Positions 25,603-34,523 of a stretch of DNA of 64,000 bases are shown here, piece after piece. Numbering within the stretch: position 1 is the stretch's first letter; each line of letters opens with the position of its first letter. The stretch lies in the NCBI RefSeq assembly GCF_031624495.1, contig NZ_JAMQOP010000004.1, positions 310,001-374,000 on the forward strand, read 5' to 3'. The DNA comes from Halogeometricum sp. S1BR25-6 (GTDB taxonomy: Archaea > Halobacteriota > Halobacteria > Halobacteriales > Haloferacaceae). The translations under genes were made by a program, and so were the position numbers. Under the pieces are notes generated by a model. The model saw nothing but the letters and a program-made list of their open reading frames with translations, ran no database searches and was not told the DNA's origin.

Positions 25603-27669
25603 TCATTCCGACGGAACCCGACCCCGTTCGTCGGGGACGCCCGAGTGCTCGTAGAAGTACGCGGCGAGCGTGTCCCGCCAGCGCTCCGCCTGCGCCACCT
25701 GCTCGTCGAACCGCTCCGCGACGTGGCGATACCGCCTCTCGTCCACCCGGCCCTCCAGCGTACCCCACAGGTCGCGCAGTCGCTCGGTCTCTTCGACGCC
25801 GGCGAACAGGTTGTCGTAGAGTCGCTGAGCGACGGTCGTCCCGTCCGAGAGTTCGTGCTCCCACGGGAGGTGATGGAAGAACAGGAGGAGTTCCTCGGGG
25901 CAGGTCTCGACGGACTCGTAGCGCTCCGCGACCGGGTCCCGGTACTGCGGGGCGTAGCCGCTCCCCGCGCTCGTCCGGTCGACGCCGACGCCGTCCTCGG
26001 TGACGCCGTGGTAACCGGGCCACTCCCCCGGCGACGGGTCGTAGTGATTTTCGAGTAAGGCCTCGCCGTTGTACATCATGTGCATCAGGCCGAGACCCCC
26101 CGTCTCGTAGTCGATGCACGCCTCCCAGGAGTCTCTGAGAATCTCGGAAACGGTGTCGACGACGGCCTCGTCGGACCCGAACGTCTGCCGGACCCACTCC
26201 TCGGTTATCTTCTCGACGGAGCGGTCGGGGTTCCAGACGGCGCGCCCGAACGCGTAGAGGTTCGACTGCATCAAGTAGTGGCCGGTCCAGGTGTGGTCCT
26301 CGCCGACGCTGCCGACGCCGACGACGCCCTCGCCGTCGCCGCGGAACAGCGACTTCACCGGCGTCCCCGCGCCGTCGGCGTGCGTGTCGAACTCGAACAC
26401 TTCCTCCCACATAGGGAGGTGGTAGGTCGCGTGGACCCCCTGACCGGTGTACTCGCCGGTTATCTGAAACTCCAGTCCGAGGTCCGTCTCCGGCATCGCG
26501 CCGAACAGCGTCGACACCGGTTCTCGGGGCTGGAAGTCGATGGGGCCGTTCTTCACCTGCACGGTGACGTTGTCGGCGAACTCGCCGTCCAGCGGTTCGA
26601 ACGTGTCGTACGCCTGCACCGCGCGGTCTTCGTGGGAGCCGTAGACGAACGCGCGCCACCAGAGGCGGCCGTCGTGGGGTTCCAGCGCCGCCGCGATGGC
26701 GTTCGCGCCGTCGACGTGGTCGCGGTCGTAGTCGTACGGACCGGGTTGCCCCTCGGAGTCGGCCTTCACGAGGAAGCCCCCGAAGTCGGGTATCAGGTCG
26801 TACACCTCGTCGGCCTTCCGTCGCCACCACTCTCGAACCTCGTCGTCGAGGGGGTCGGCGGTGTCGAGGCCGCCGACGAGCATCGGCGACGCGAAGTTCA
26901 CCGAGAGGTACGTCCGGATGCCGTACCGCCGGAAGACCGAGACGAGTCCGGTCATCGCCTCCAGCCGTTGCGACTCCAACAACTGCCAGCCCTCGAAGGC
27001 GTCGAACGCCTCGCTAGCGCTCGGTCGCGGCGGCTTCTCGGTGTTGACGTTGTTGAGCACGACGCCGTTGATTCCCACCGAGGCGAGCAACCGGGCGTAG
27101 TCCTCGTATCGCTCCCGCAGGTCGGGCAGGCGCTCCCAGTCGAAGATGGACTCGCCGCCGTACCCGCGCTCGACCGACCGGTGGAACGGCGTGTCCCAGT
27201 GGTCGATGAGCCGATTGGCGTACGCCGGTTCCTCGCGGACGTCAAGGTCGTCGATGGGGTCGCCGACGCTCATCAGTCGGAGGAGGTGGAAGGTGCCGTA
27301 CACCAGCCCTCGGTCCGTCGGCGCGGTGACGACGACGCAGCGCTGGCCCTCCCACTCGACGGTTCTGAGGAGAAACCCCCCGTCGGTTAGACTCCCGACT
27401 TCGTCGACCGAGACCGAGTCGGCGACCATCCGCATGTCGTCGGGCGTACCGATAGCGAGGAATCCCCCGGCCGTCGACGGCGGGTGCTGCCAGAGGTGCG
27501 GGTCGTCACCGAGGAGGCTGGGAATCGCTCGCCGGAGTTCGTCGCGAACCGCGCTCAGTTCGGGGGATTTCTCGGCGACGTACGCGTGTCGACACAGTCG
27601 TCGGTACGAGTCGAGGCGGTCCGCGTCCGCGCGGTCGTACCGGAGCCAGCAGTCGTCGTAGTCGTTCAT
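25603..27669 (-). CDS. Alpha-glucuronidase, glycoside hydrolase family 67
   Basis: This 688-residue enzyme matches GH67 along its whole length. The catalytic acid is Glu306 in KADSEGQPGP; the base pair is Asp378 (GPIDFQPREP) and Glu406 (QITGEYTGQG), with the same 28-residue spacing as in characterised GH67 enzymes. It removes 4-O-methylglucuronic acid from the end of xylo-oligosaccharides. There is no signal peptide, so it acts on imported aldouronic acids, consistent with the divergent oligosaccharide transporter. The ATG at 27667-27669 is chosen; the open frame runs 63 codons further upstream, across the promoter. TATA-like GTTTTATCGG lies about 30 bases upstream. Confidence 0.95.
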   Translation of the reverse strand: MNDYDDCWLRYDRADADRLDSYRRLCRHAYVAEKSPELSAVRDELRRAIPSLLGDDPHLWQHPPSTAGGFLAIGTPDDMRMVADSVSVDEVGSLTDGGFLLRTVEWEGQRCVVVTAPTDRGLVYGTFHLLRLMSVGDPIDDLDVREEPAYANRLIDHWDTPFHRSVERGYGGESIFDWERLPDLRERYEDYARLLASVGINGVVLNNVNTEKPPRPSASEAFDAFEGWQLLESQRLEAMTGLVSVFRRYGIRTYLSVNFASPMLVGGLDTADPLDDEVREWWRRKADEVYDLIPDFGGFLVKADSEGQPGPYDYDRDHVDGANAIAAALEPHDGRLWWRAFVYGSHEDRAVQAYDTFEPLDGEFADNVTVQVKNGPIDFQPREPVSTLFGAMPETDLGLEFQITGEYTGQGVHATYHLPMWEEVFEFDTHADGAGTPVKSLFRGDGEGVVGVGSVGEDHTWTGHYLMQSNLYAFGRAVWNPDRSVEKITEEWVRQTFGSDEAVVDTVSEILRDSWEACIDYETGGLGLMHMMYNGEALLENHYDPSPGEWPGYHGVTEDGVGVDRTSAGSGYAPQYRDPVAERYESVETCPEELLLFFHHLPWEHELSDGTTVAQRLYDNLFAGVEETERLRDLWGTLEGRVDERRYRHVAERFDEQVAQAERWRDTLAAYFYEHSGVPDERGRVPSE

Positions 27670-27820
27670 CGGGTGCGACCGTCGACTCGTCGGCGTCCGA
27701 TAAAACGATGGTGATGGTTCGAACCGTCGACGGGCGGACGGACAGGAAGTCGTCGAGAGGGCCCGAGAGCGGGGCTGAGGCCCGACCGATTTCTGTTCAA
27801 TGTACCACCTTAACGATGAT

Positions 27821-27845
27821 CCACAATACTTATAAACCATTATGG
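27821..27845 (+). promoter_or_regulatory. Operator-like palindrome over the TATA box of the oligosaccharide transporter
   Basis: Arms CCACAAT and ATTATGG (6 of 7 paired) separated by 11 bases that contain CTTATAAAC. It ends 16 bases before the substrate-binding protein ATG. Spacer, position relative to TATA and distance to the start codon match the palindrome before the GH10 gene. Confidence 0.65.
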
Positions 27846-27861
27846 ACAAGAATGCCATGTT

Positions 27862-29676
27862 ATGTCATCCAGGAGCGGGCGTGGCGAGTACGACAGAACA
27901 ATCAGCCGGCGGCGGATGCTGGCGGCGGCGGGTGCGTCTGGTGTGGCCGCGCTCGCCGGCTGTTCGGGCGGCGACGGAGGCGAAGGAGAGGGTGAATCGG
28001 GAACCGGCGGGTCCGGCGGGTCCGGAGGGACCGACGCCGGGACGAACGGTTCTTCGGGCGGGTCGGTGGCGGACGCGACGTTCGTCAACGCCTACACCGG
28101 GAATCCGGTCGACCTACACTTCAACTCCTCGGCGACGCAGAACTTCAGTTGGCCGGCCGGCCGAGCGGTGTTCGCGCCGTACCTGAAGTACTCCTTCAAC
28201 GAGAAGTCGTTCCTGATGGGAGCGCTCTCGGACCTCCAGATACAGGACCAGGAAGTCACGCTGACCTTCCGGGACGACCTCATGTGGGACAACGGCGACG
28301 AGTGGACGACCGAGGACTTCGAGGTCCAGATTCAACTGGCCCAGAAGACGGGAAGCTCCCTCTGGGGATACGTCGACGACTACGAAATCGTCGACGACCA
28401 CACGGCCAAACTGCTGCTCTCGGGGCCGACGAACCCACAGATAATCAAGTTCGAGCTGACGAACTTCTTCGTCGACACGAAGAAGGAGACCCACGAGCAG
28501 TGGCTCGACCAAGAGGCGTCGGCGTTCCTGCAGTGGGCGTGGGAAGACCCCGTGGCGAGCGGGATGTTCTCGTTCGTGAACAAGGACCAGCAGGCGTTCG
28601 AGTTCGAGCGCAACCCGCAGTTCTACAAGTCCGACAACGTCAACTTCAGCTCCTATCTCATCGAGAGCTACGGGGGCAACACCGCCCAGCACCAAGCGCT
28701 CATCTCGGGGAGCGAAGTCGACGCGGCGACGAGTCTGTTCACGCCGCCGGAGATTGCGGACCGCTTCCCCGACCACGTCGTTGAGGTGAACATCCCGGCG
28801 AAGTGGGGGTACGGCATCGTCTTCAACCACAAAGACCCCGACTTTGGCACCCGAGCGGTCCGACAGGCCATCGCGCACGTCATCAATCGGAACGCCGTGG
28901 TGCAGAACGCGGGGCCGCGCACGAAGTTCGTGGCACCGACACCGTGCGGCATCGCGCCGCGCGACCAAGAACAGTGGCTCGGCGATTGGTTCGACGACTT
29001 CGAGACGTACGGCCCGGAGTCCTCGAACACCGAGCAGGCGACCAAACTGCTGGAAGAGGCCGGTTACTCCAAGCAGGGCGGTAAGTGGCAGAGCAAAGAG
29101 GGCGGCACCCTCGGCGGCGAGTACTACTCGCCCGCGGGGTGGACCGACTGGACGACGATGACCCAGACGGTCGTCAGTCAACTCAACGAGTTCGGCTTCG
29201 ACTTCTCCATCAGCACCAAGCCGACGAACGACTGGTTCGGTCAGTACTCCAACAGCAACTTCAAGATGGGGAGCCTCTACTGGCTGCCGGGCGGGTCGCG
29301 CTCGGCGTTCCCCTACTTCCCGCTGTACTACCAACTGTGGGCGACCGACATCGGCGGCGGTCACGGCTACCGCGAGAAGGCCGAATCCGAACAGACGATT
29401 CCCGCCCGCGGCGGCGGCGAGATGACGATCAACCCGCTCGAAGTGACGAAACAGATCGCCCGACAGCCCAGCAACGAGGAGGCGAGACAGTACGTCCAGC
29501 AGTCGGCGTGGCACAATCACATCGAACTGCCGTTCCTCGGACTGGTCTCCAAGTTCGAGCAGTCGTGGGTCACGAACGACGACTGGACGGTTGCCTCCGA
29601 GGGGAGCACCAACCGGCGCGTCAAGTGGCCGCCGTTCTGGTGGGTCCACGAGGGCGACCTGCAGTACAAGCAATAG
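27862..29676 (+). CDS. ABC transporter substrate-binding lipoprotein, family 5 (oligosaccharide/peptide type)
   Basis: A 604-residue Tat lipoprotein (SRRRMLAAAG, lipobox Cys34 in ALAGC) followed by a Gly/Ser/Asp-rich linker. A family-5 solute-binding domain (SBP_bac_5) of the Dpp/Opp type follows. In thermophiles and haloarchaea several such proteins bind xylo-, cello- or manno-oligosaccharides rather than peptides. The position, divergent from GH67 and followed by its permeases and fused ATPase, points to aldouronic acids or xylo-oligosaccharides. First gene of a four-gene plus-strand operon; the ATG at 27862 lies 16 bases after the TATA/operator palindrome. Confidence 0.88.
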   Translation: MSSRSGRGEYDRTISRRRMLAAAGASGVAALAGCSGGDGGEGEGESGTGGSGGSGGTDAGTNGSSGGSVADATFVNAYTGNPVDLHFNSSATQNFSWPAGRAVFAPYLKYSFNEKSFLMGALSDLQIQDQEVTLTFRDDLMWDNGDEWTTEDFEVQIQLAQKTGSSLWGYVDDYEIVDDHTAKLLLSGPTNPQIIKFELTNFFVDTKKETHEQWLDQEASAFLQWAWEDPVASGMFSFVNKDQQAFEFERNPQFYKSDNVNFSSYLIESYGGNTAQHQALISGSEVDAATSLFTPPEIADRFPDHVVEVNIPAKWGYGIVFNHKDPDFGTRAVRQAIAHVINRNAVVQNAGPRTKFVAPTPCGIAPRDQEQWLGDWFDDFETYGPESSNTEQATKLLEEAGYSKQGGKWQSKEGGTLGGEYYSPAGWTDWTTMTQTVVSQLNEFGFDFSISTKPTNDWFGQYSNSNFKMGSLYWLPGGSRSAFPYFPLYYQLWATDIGGGHGYREKAESEQTIPARGGGEMTINPLEVTKQIARQPSNEEARQYVQQSAWHNHIELPFLGLVSKFEQSWVTNDDWTVASEGSTNRRVKWPPFWWVHEGDLQYKQ

Positions 29677-29706
29677 CCGCGTGACCACCCGACACTATCC
29701 ACCAAT

Positions 29707-30705
29707 ATGAATTACTACCTCCGACGCACGCTCAGGATTCCGTTGACCGTTCTCGCCGTCGCGACGCTCACCTTCGGGCTCATCCGACTGCTCCCCGGCG
29801 GGCCGTTCACCCAGCTCAGAATCCAACTCATCCGGCAGGGAGTCCCCGTCGAACAGGTCAACGCACGCATCGAGGCCCTGCAGAACATCCGGCCGGACGC
29901 CCCGCTCTGGCAGCAGTATCTCGATTACCTCGTGGGCGTCGCTCAGTTGAACCTGGGGCAATCCATCTCGCTCAACCAACCCGTCATGGAGGTTCTCGCC
30001 CGCGCCATCCCGTGGACCATCTTCCTCGTTGTGACGTCCACGGTGTTGATGTTCGTCATCGGAGTTCTGATCGGCGCCGTGCAGGCGTACTGGGAAGGCT
30101 CCGCCTTCGACCAGATGGCCTCGGGGGGCTCCATCTTCCTGATGGCGGTTCCCTACTACATCTTCGCGGTCGTCTTCCTGTTCTTCCTCGCCTTCCAGTT
30201 CAACCTGTTCCCGACGGGGAACGCGGTCGACAGGGGGGTCGAAGCGTCCCTCAGCGTCGAGTACTTCGCGAGCGTGCTGCATCACGCCGCCCTGCCGATC
30301 CTCTCGTTCACCATCGGGGGAATCGGCTCCACCGCGCTCAACATGCGCGGGAACGGAATTCAGGTGCTCGGCGAGGAGTACGTCGAAGTCGCACGCCTCC
30401 GCGGTCTCTCGGATAGCCGCATCGCCACCCGGTACGTCGCGAAGAACGCCATCCTTCCCATGTACACCGGACTGCTGTTGCTCATCGGCTTCCGCCTCGG
30501 CGGCACCGTCGTTCTCGAACAGATATTCTCCTACCCCGGACTCGGCTACTACCTCATCGCCGCGGTGAACGCGAACGACTACCCGCTGATGATGGGCTGT
30601 TTCCTCGTCATCACCGTTACGCTCGTCGTCGCGGTCTACGTCGCCGACCTGACGTACGGTCTCATCGATCCGCGCATCAGCGCAGGTGATTCCGATGGCT
30701 ACTGA
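29707..30705 (+). CDS. ABC transporter permease, DppB/OppB type
   Basis: A 332-residue membrane protein with about six transmembrane segments. The N-terminus has the DppB signature (YLRRTLRIPLTVLAVATLTF, LLPGGPF) and the EAA loop is EYVEVARLRGLSDSRI, which contacts the ATPase. It follows the binding protein by 30 bases and overlaps the next permease by 11 bases. Confidence 0.92.
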   Translation: MNYYLRRTLRIPLTVLAVATLTFGLIRLLPGGPFTQLRIQLIRQGVPVEQVNARIEALQNIRPDAPLWQQYLDYLVGVAQLNLGQSISLNQPVMEVLARAIPWTIFLVVTSTVLMFVIGVLIGAVQAYWEGSAFDQMASGGSIFLMAVPYYIFAVVFLFFLAFQFNLFPTGNAVDRGVEASLSVEYFASVLHHAALPILSFTIGGIGSTALNMRGNGIQVLGEEYVEVARLRGLSDSRIATRYVAKNAILPMYTGLLLLIGFRLGGTVVLEQIFSYPGLGYYLIAAVNANDYPLMMGCFLVITVTLVVAVYVADLTYGLIDPRISAGDSDGY

Positions 30706-31720
30706 GGCGGACTCCACGTCCTCCTCGGACGATATCGACTGGCGCTCGGAGTCGTCGTCGGTCGAGATGAGCCGCCGCGACCGACTCGAGGAGTTCTACC
30801 GCCACTCGATATACGAACCCGCCGTCGTCGCGTGGTCGGACCGCCGCACCCGCGTCGGTATGGTCATCCTCAGCGTCTACCTGCTCATGGCGCTCGTCGA
30901 GGTTCTCGGCCTGTGGCGCAACCCCTCGCCCAGTCAGGCTGAGCGGCTTCTCCCGCCGTTCCAGAACTGGGCGTACCCGCTCGGAACGACCCAGTCAGGA
31001 GTCGACCTGCTGGCGCTCATCATCGATTCGACGCCGTTCATCCTGCTGATGGTGCTCGCAGGCGGCGTTTGGGCCACCGGCATCGCCGTCCTCGTCGGCA
31101 CCGTCTCCGGATACAAAGGCGGCGCCGTCGACACCGTCATCACGTCCGTCTCGGACTTCTTCATGGCGATTCCGGGGCTCCCGCTCGTCATCATCCTCGC
31201 CATCACGTTCAGTCCGGAGAACCCCATCTTCCTCGGGATGATACTCACCATCAACTACTGGGCGGGGCTGGGGCGGTCCATCCGTTCGCAGGTGCTGTCG
31301 ATTCGCGAGGCGAGCTACGTCGAGGCCGCACGCACGATGGGCACGGGGACGTCCAGAATCATTCTCAAGGACGTCATGCCCAACATCATGCCGTACGTGA
31401 TGGTCAACTTCGTGCTCGCCGCGCGGTACACCATCTTCGCCTCGGTCGGCCTGTACTTCATCGGCGTGCTGCCGTACACGGGTCAAAACTGGGGCGTCAC
31501 GCTGAACAACGCGTACAACCAGGGCGGCCTGTTCACCATGCAGGCGCTCCACTGGCTGCTCGTGCCCATCGTCGCCATCGTCGGACTTGCCTTCGGTCTC
31601 ATCCTCGTGAGTCAGGGGATGGACCGCATCTTCAACCCGCGGGTGCGCACCCGGTTGACCGGCGAGTCCGAGTCCGTCGACGAGGAGAGCGAGAACGAGA
31701 CCACTTCCACGTGGGCCTGA
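30695..31720 (+). CDS. ABC transporter permease, DppC/OppC type
   Basis: A 341-residue membrane protein with an acidic cytoplasmic N-terminus, about six transmembrane segments and the EAA loop EASYVEAARTMGTGTSRII. The ATG at 30695 is preferred; a GTG at 30686 in the same frame would add three residues. It overlaps the DppB-type gene and is followed after 6 bases by the fused ATPase. Together they form the membrane channel of the oligosaccharide transporter. Confidence 0.92.
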   Translation: MATEADSTSSSDDIDWRSESSSVEMSRRDRLEEFYRHSIYEPAVVAWSDRRTRVGMVILSVYLLMALVEVLGLWRNPSPSQAERLLPPFQNWAYPLGTTQSGVDLLALIIDSTPFILLMVLAGGVWATGIAVLVGTVSGYKGGAVDTVITSVSDFFMAIPGLPLVIILAITFSPENPIFLGMILTINYWAGLGRSIRSQVLSIREASYVEAARTMGTGTSRIILKDVMPNIMPYVMVNFVLAARYTIFASVGLYFIGVLPYTGQNWGVTLNNAYNQGGLFTMQALHWLLVPIVAIVGLAFGLILVSQGMDRIFNPRVRTRLTGESESVDEESENETTSTWA

Positions 31721-31726
31721 TATAAC

Positions 31727-34027
31727 ATGGCAATCAACACAGACACGAACACGTCATCGGCCGACGACGCGGCATCGCAAGGGGTCGTCAACGACCCCAT
31801 CTTAGAGGTACGGGACGCGCACGTCACCTACAGCGGCGGCGACACGTACGTCATGGAGGACGTGAACGTCGACATCGACCGCCACGAAGTGCTCGGCATC
31901 GTCGGCGAGTCGGGGTCGGGCAAGTCCATGTTCGCATCGGCGCTCATGGACGCCGTGCCGGACCCGGGCCTCCTCACGGGACAGATAACGTACAACCGCG
32001 AGGACGGGAGTTCGGTCGACGTGCTCGAACTCTCCGACGAGGAACTCCGCAAGTTCCGCTGGGAGGAGGTGTCGATGGTGTTCCAGGGGGCGATGAGTTC
32101 GTTCAACCCGACGATGAAGATCAGCGCCCACTTCAAGGAGACGCTGAAGGCGCACGATAAGAACGTCTCCGAGGGGCTGGACTTCGCGCGCGAACTCTTA
32201 GAGAACCTCTACCTCGAACCGAACCGGGTGCTCGACTCCTACCCGCACGAGCTATCGGGCGGCATGCAACAACGGGCACTCATCGCCCTGAGCATGGTGC
32301 TCGACCCGGAGGTGCTGGTGATGGACGAACCGACCGCGGCGCTGGACCTGCTGATGCAGCGGTCGATCCTGCAACTGCTCGACAACCTGCAGAGTCAGTA
32401 CGACCTCACCATCATCTTCATCACGCACGACCTGCCGCTCATCGCCTCCTTGGCCGACCGGATGGCCATCATCTACGCGTTCCAGTTCGCCGAGATCGGC
32501 CCGCGCGACGAGATCATCGGCGACTCCGCCCATCCGTACACGAGGGCGCTGCTGAACGCGACGCCGAACCTCGACGCGCCGTTGGAGGAGATGCAACCCA
32601 TCGAGGGCGAGGGGCCGGCGCCGGTGAACGTGCCGCAGGGCTGCCGGTACCACCCGCGGTGTCCGCTCGCCACCGACGAGTGCCGGGAGGTCGACCCGCC
32701 GCTGGCGGCCGTCGGCGACGGCGGCACCCACCGCACCGCCTGTCACCACTGGCAGGAGGCACAAGAGGAGATTCCGCTCAACTTCGGCGAGGACGCGGCG
32801 ACCATCAAGGAGGGACAGGTCCCCGGGTCCGGGTCCGAATCCGGGTCCGCGAGGTCGACGGGCGGCAAGGCGACCCGGCCGGACGAGACGTCCCTACTCT
32901 CATTGGACGACGTCGAGGTGCACTTCGAGAAAGAGCAGGGACTGCTCGACCGGTTCCGGAGCGACGCGAGCGTCGTCCGCGCCGTCGACGGTATCTCGCT
33001 GGACATCGAAGAGCAGGACCTCGTCTGCCTGCTCGGCGAGTCCGGATGCGGGAAGACCACGCTCGGGAAGACGATGATCGGCCTGCAGCGTCCGACCGGC
33101 GGGTCGATACGGTACCGGGGGCAGGACATCTGGGAGGCGAAGGACGACGGAGGGAACGCCGAGATATCTCATGAGGAGATTCGCCGCGCCCTGCAGATCA
33201 TCCATCAGGACCCCGGAAGCGCGCTCAACCCCAACCGACGCATCGCGAATATCCTCTCGGAACCGCTGCGACACACGCACCCGAACATCAGTCAGGCCGA
33301 GCGACGCGAGCGGATGCACTCGCTGTTGGAGCGCGTCGGGATGACGCCGGCGGGCGACTTCCTCGACCGCTACCCGCACCAACTGTCGGGCGGCGAGAAG
33401 CAGCGTGTGGTGCTCGCGCGGGCACTGTTGATGAATCCGAACGCCATCCTGGCCGACGAGGCCATCAGCGCCGTCGACGTCTCCCTGCGCATCGAGATAA
33501 TGGACCTGATGCTCGAACTGCAGGAGGAGTTCGACACGTCGTTCCTGTTCATCAGTCACGACCTCTCGAACGCGCGGTACTTCGCCGAGCACGGCGACGG
33601 GCGCATCGCGGTGATGTACCTCGGCGAAATCGTCGAGATAGGCACCGCGGAGCGTCTCATCCACGACCCGCGGCACCCCTACACGGAGGTGCTGCGGTGG
33701 GCGACGCCGAACCTCGACTTGGACGCGATGGAGGCCGAGGACCCGCCGATTCGGCAGATAGACGTTCCGGACCCGGTGAACCCGCCGTCCGGGTGTCGCT
33801 TCCACACGCGGTGCCCGGTCGCGCGCGAGGCGTGCCGCGAGGAGCACCCGACGTTGGCGGACGTCGACGACGGCGACGGGAAGGCGGCCTGCTTCCGCGA
33901 GGACCCGAACCACCGCTACTGGGACAGCGAACCGCTCGAAGGGGCCGCCGAGAGCAAAGAGGAGTTCTTCGCCAACGCGGCCGCCGAGACGGCCGACGCG
34001 AACTCCGAGACGGCGAACTCGGACTGA
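31727..34027 (+). CDS. Fused double ABC ATPase (DppD-DppF fusion)
   Basis: A 766-residue protein with two complete oligopeptide-type ATPase halves. The first (residues about 20-340) has Walker A GESGSGKS, signature LSGGMQQ and DEPTAALD. The second (about 385-740) has GESGCGKT, LSGGEKQ and DEAISAVD, where the usual Pro of the Walker B segment is Ala. Each half ends in the cysteine-rich oligo_HPN region (CRYHPRCPLATDEC, CRFHTRCPVAREAC). One polypeptide thus powers the DppB/DppC pair. Fusions of D and F are common in haloarchaea. Last gene of the operon. Confidence 0.93.
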   Translation: MAINTDTNTSSADDAASQGVVNDPILEVRDAHVTYSGGDTYVMEDVNVDIDRHEVLGIVGESGSGKSMFASALMDAVPDPGLLTGQITYNREDGSSVDVLELSDEELRKFRWEEVSMVFQGAMSSFNPTMKISAHFKETLKAHDKNVSEGLDFARELLENLYLEPNRVLDSYPHELSGGMQQRALIALSMVLDPEVLVMDEPTAALDLLMQRSILQLLDNLQSQYDLTIIFITHDLPLIASLADRMAIIYAFQFAEIGPRDEIIGDSAHPYTRALLNATPNLDAPLEEMQPIEGEGPAPVNVPQGCRYHPRCPLATDECREVDPPLAAVGDGGTHRTACHHWQEAQEEIPLNFGEDAATIKEGQVPGSGSESGSARSTGGKATRPDETSLLSLDDVEVHFEKEQGLLDRFRSDASVVRAVDGISLDIEEQDLVCLLGESGCGKTTLGKTMIGLQRPTGGSIRYRGQDIWEAKDDGGNAEISHEEIRRALQIIHQDPGSALNPNRRIANILSEPLRHTHPNISQAERRERMHSLLERVGMTPAGDFLDRYPHQLSGGEKQRVVLARALLMNPNAILADEAISAVDVSLRIEIMDLMLELQEEFDTSFLFISHDLSNARYFAEHGDGRIAVMYLGEIVEIGTAERLIHDPRHPYTEVLRWATPNLDLDAMEAEDPPIRQIDVPDPVNPPSGCRFHTRCPVAREACREEHPTLADVDDGDGKAACFREDPNHRYWDSEPLEGAAESKEEFFANAAAETADANSETANSD

Positions 34028-34157
34028 ACGCGGTCGTCCGAACGGACCGCCTCGGTCGAGGTCGAATCGAGGCGTCTGCACGCCCCCTCATTCTTCCGTC
34101 GGACGCCCGCCGAGGGTGACGACGCTATTATTACTCGGGGCGAGATACACCGCGGGT

Positions 34158-34514
34158 ATGCAACGATACGAACCGGAGTGCGTCGACGGCGTCCTCTACC
34201 TCGTCGCGGACGGGGACAAGGACCGACTGGAGGTCGGCACCATCGACGACGTCGTGGACGCCGTCGGCGGAGAGACGTACGTCATCGAGTACGACGAGCG
34301 TCAGCGGACCCAGCCGTGGTTAGACACCGACGAGGGCGTCCTCGAAGTCGACGTGCGCGAGACGGCGACGTCGCTGAACCACACCCCCGAGACGGTGTCG
34401 GACCTCCGCGAGCACGACATGAGCACCGAACAGTACGGCCTGCCCGCCCGGACCGTCGAGTTCGCGGACCGCCTCGTCGACATCCTCGAACGCCAGGGCA
34501 GAGAAGAGGAGTAG
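34158..34514 (+). CDS. Small acidic haloarchaeal protein of unknown function
   Basis: A cytoplasmic acidic protein of 118 residues; no domain is recognised. It alternates short strands and helices (CVDGVLYLVADGDKDRLEV at the start, FADRLVDILERQ at the end). The ATG at 34158 lies about 25 bases after the AT-rich TATTATTACTC, which fits a leaderless promoter, and supports this start over an earlier in-frame one at 34116. It is convergent with the xylose dehydrogenase gene, with 9 bases between the stops. Confidence 0.7.
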   Translation: MQRYEPECVDGVLYLVADGDKDRLEVGTIDDVVDAVGGETYVIEYDERQRTQPWLDTDEGVLEVDVRETATSLNHTPETVSDLREHDMSTEQYGLPARTVEFADRLVDILERQGREEE

Positions 34515-34523
34515 ACCGGAAAC

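Noticed and set aside
27670-27858. N-terminal extension of the GH67 protein to 27858
   Set aside because: The extra 63 codons cover the divergent promoters, including the transporter TATA box, and contain no GH67 sequence.
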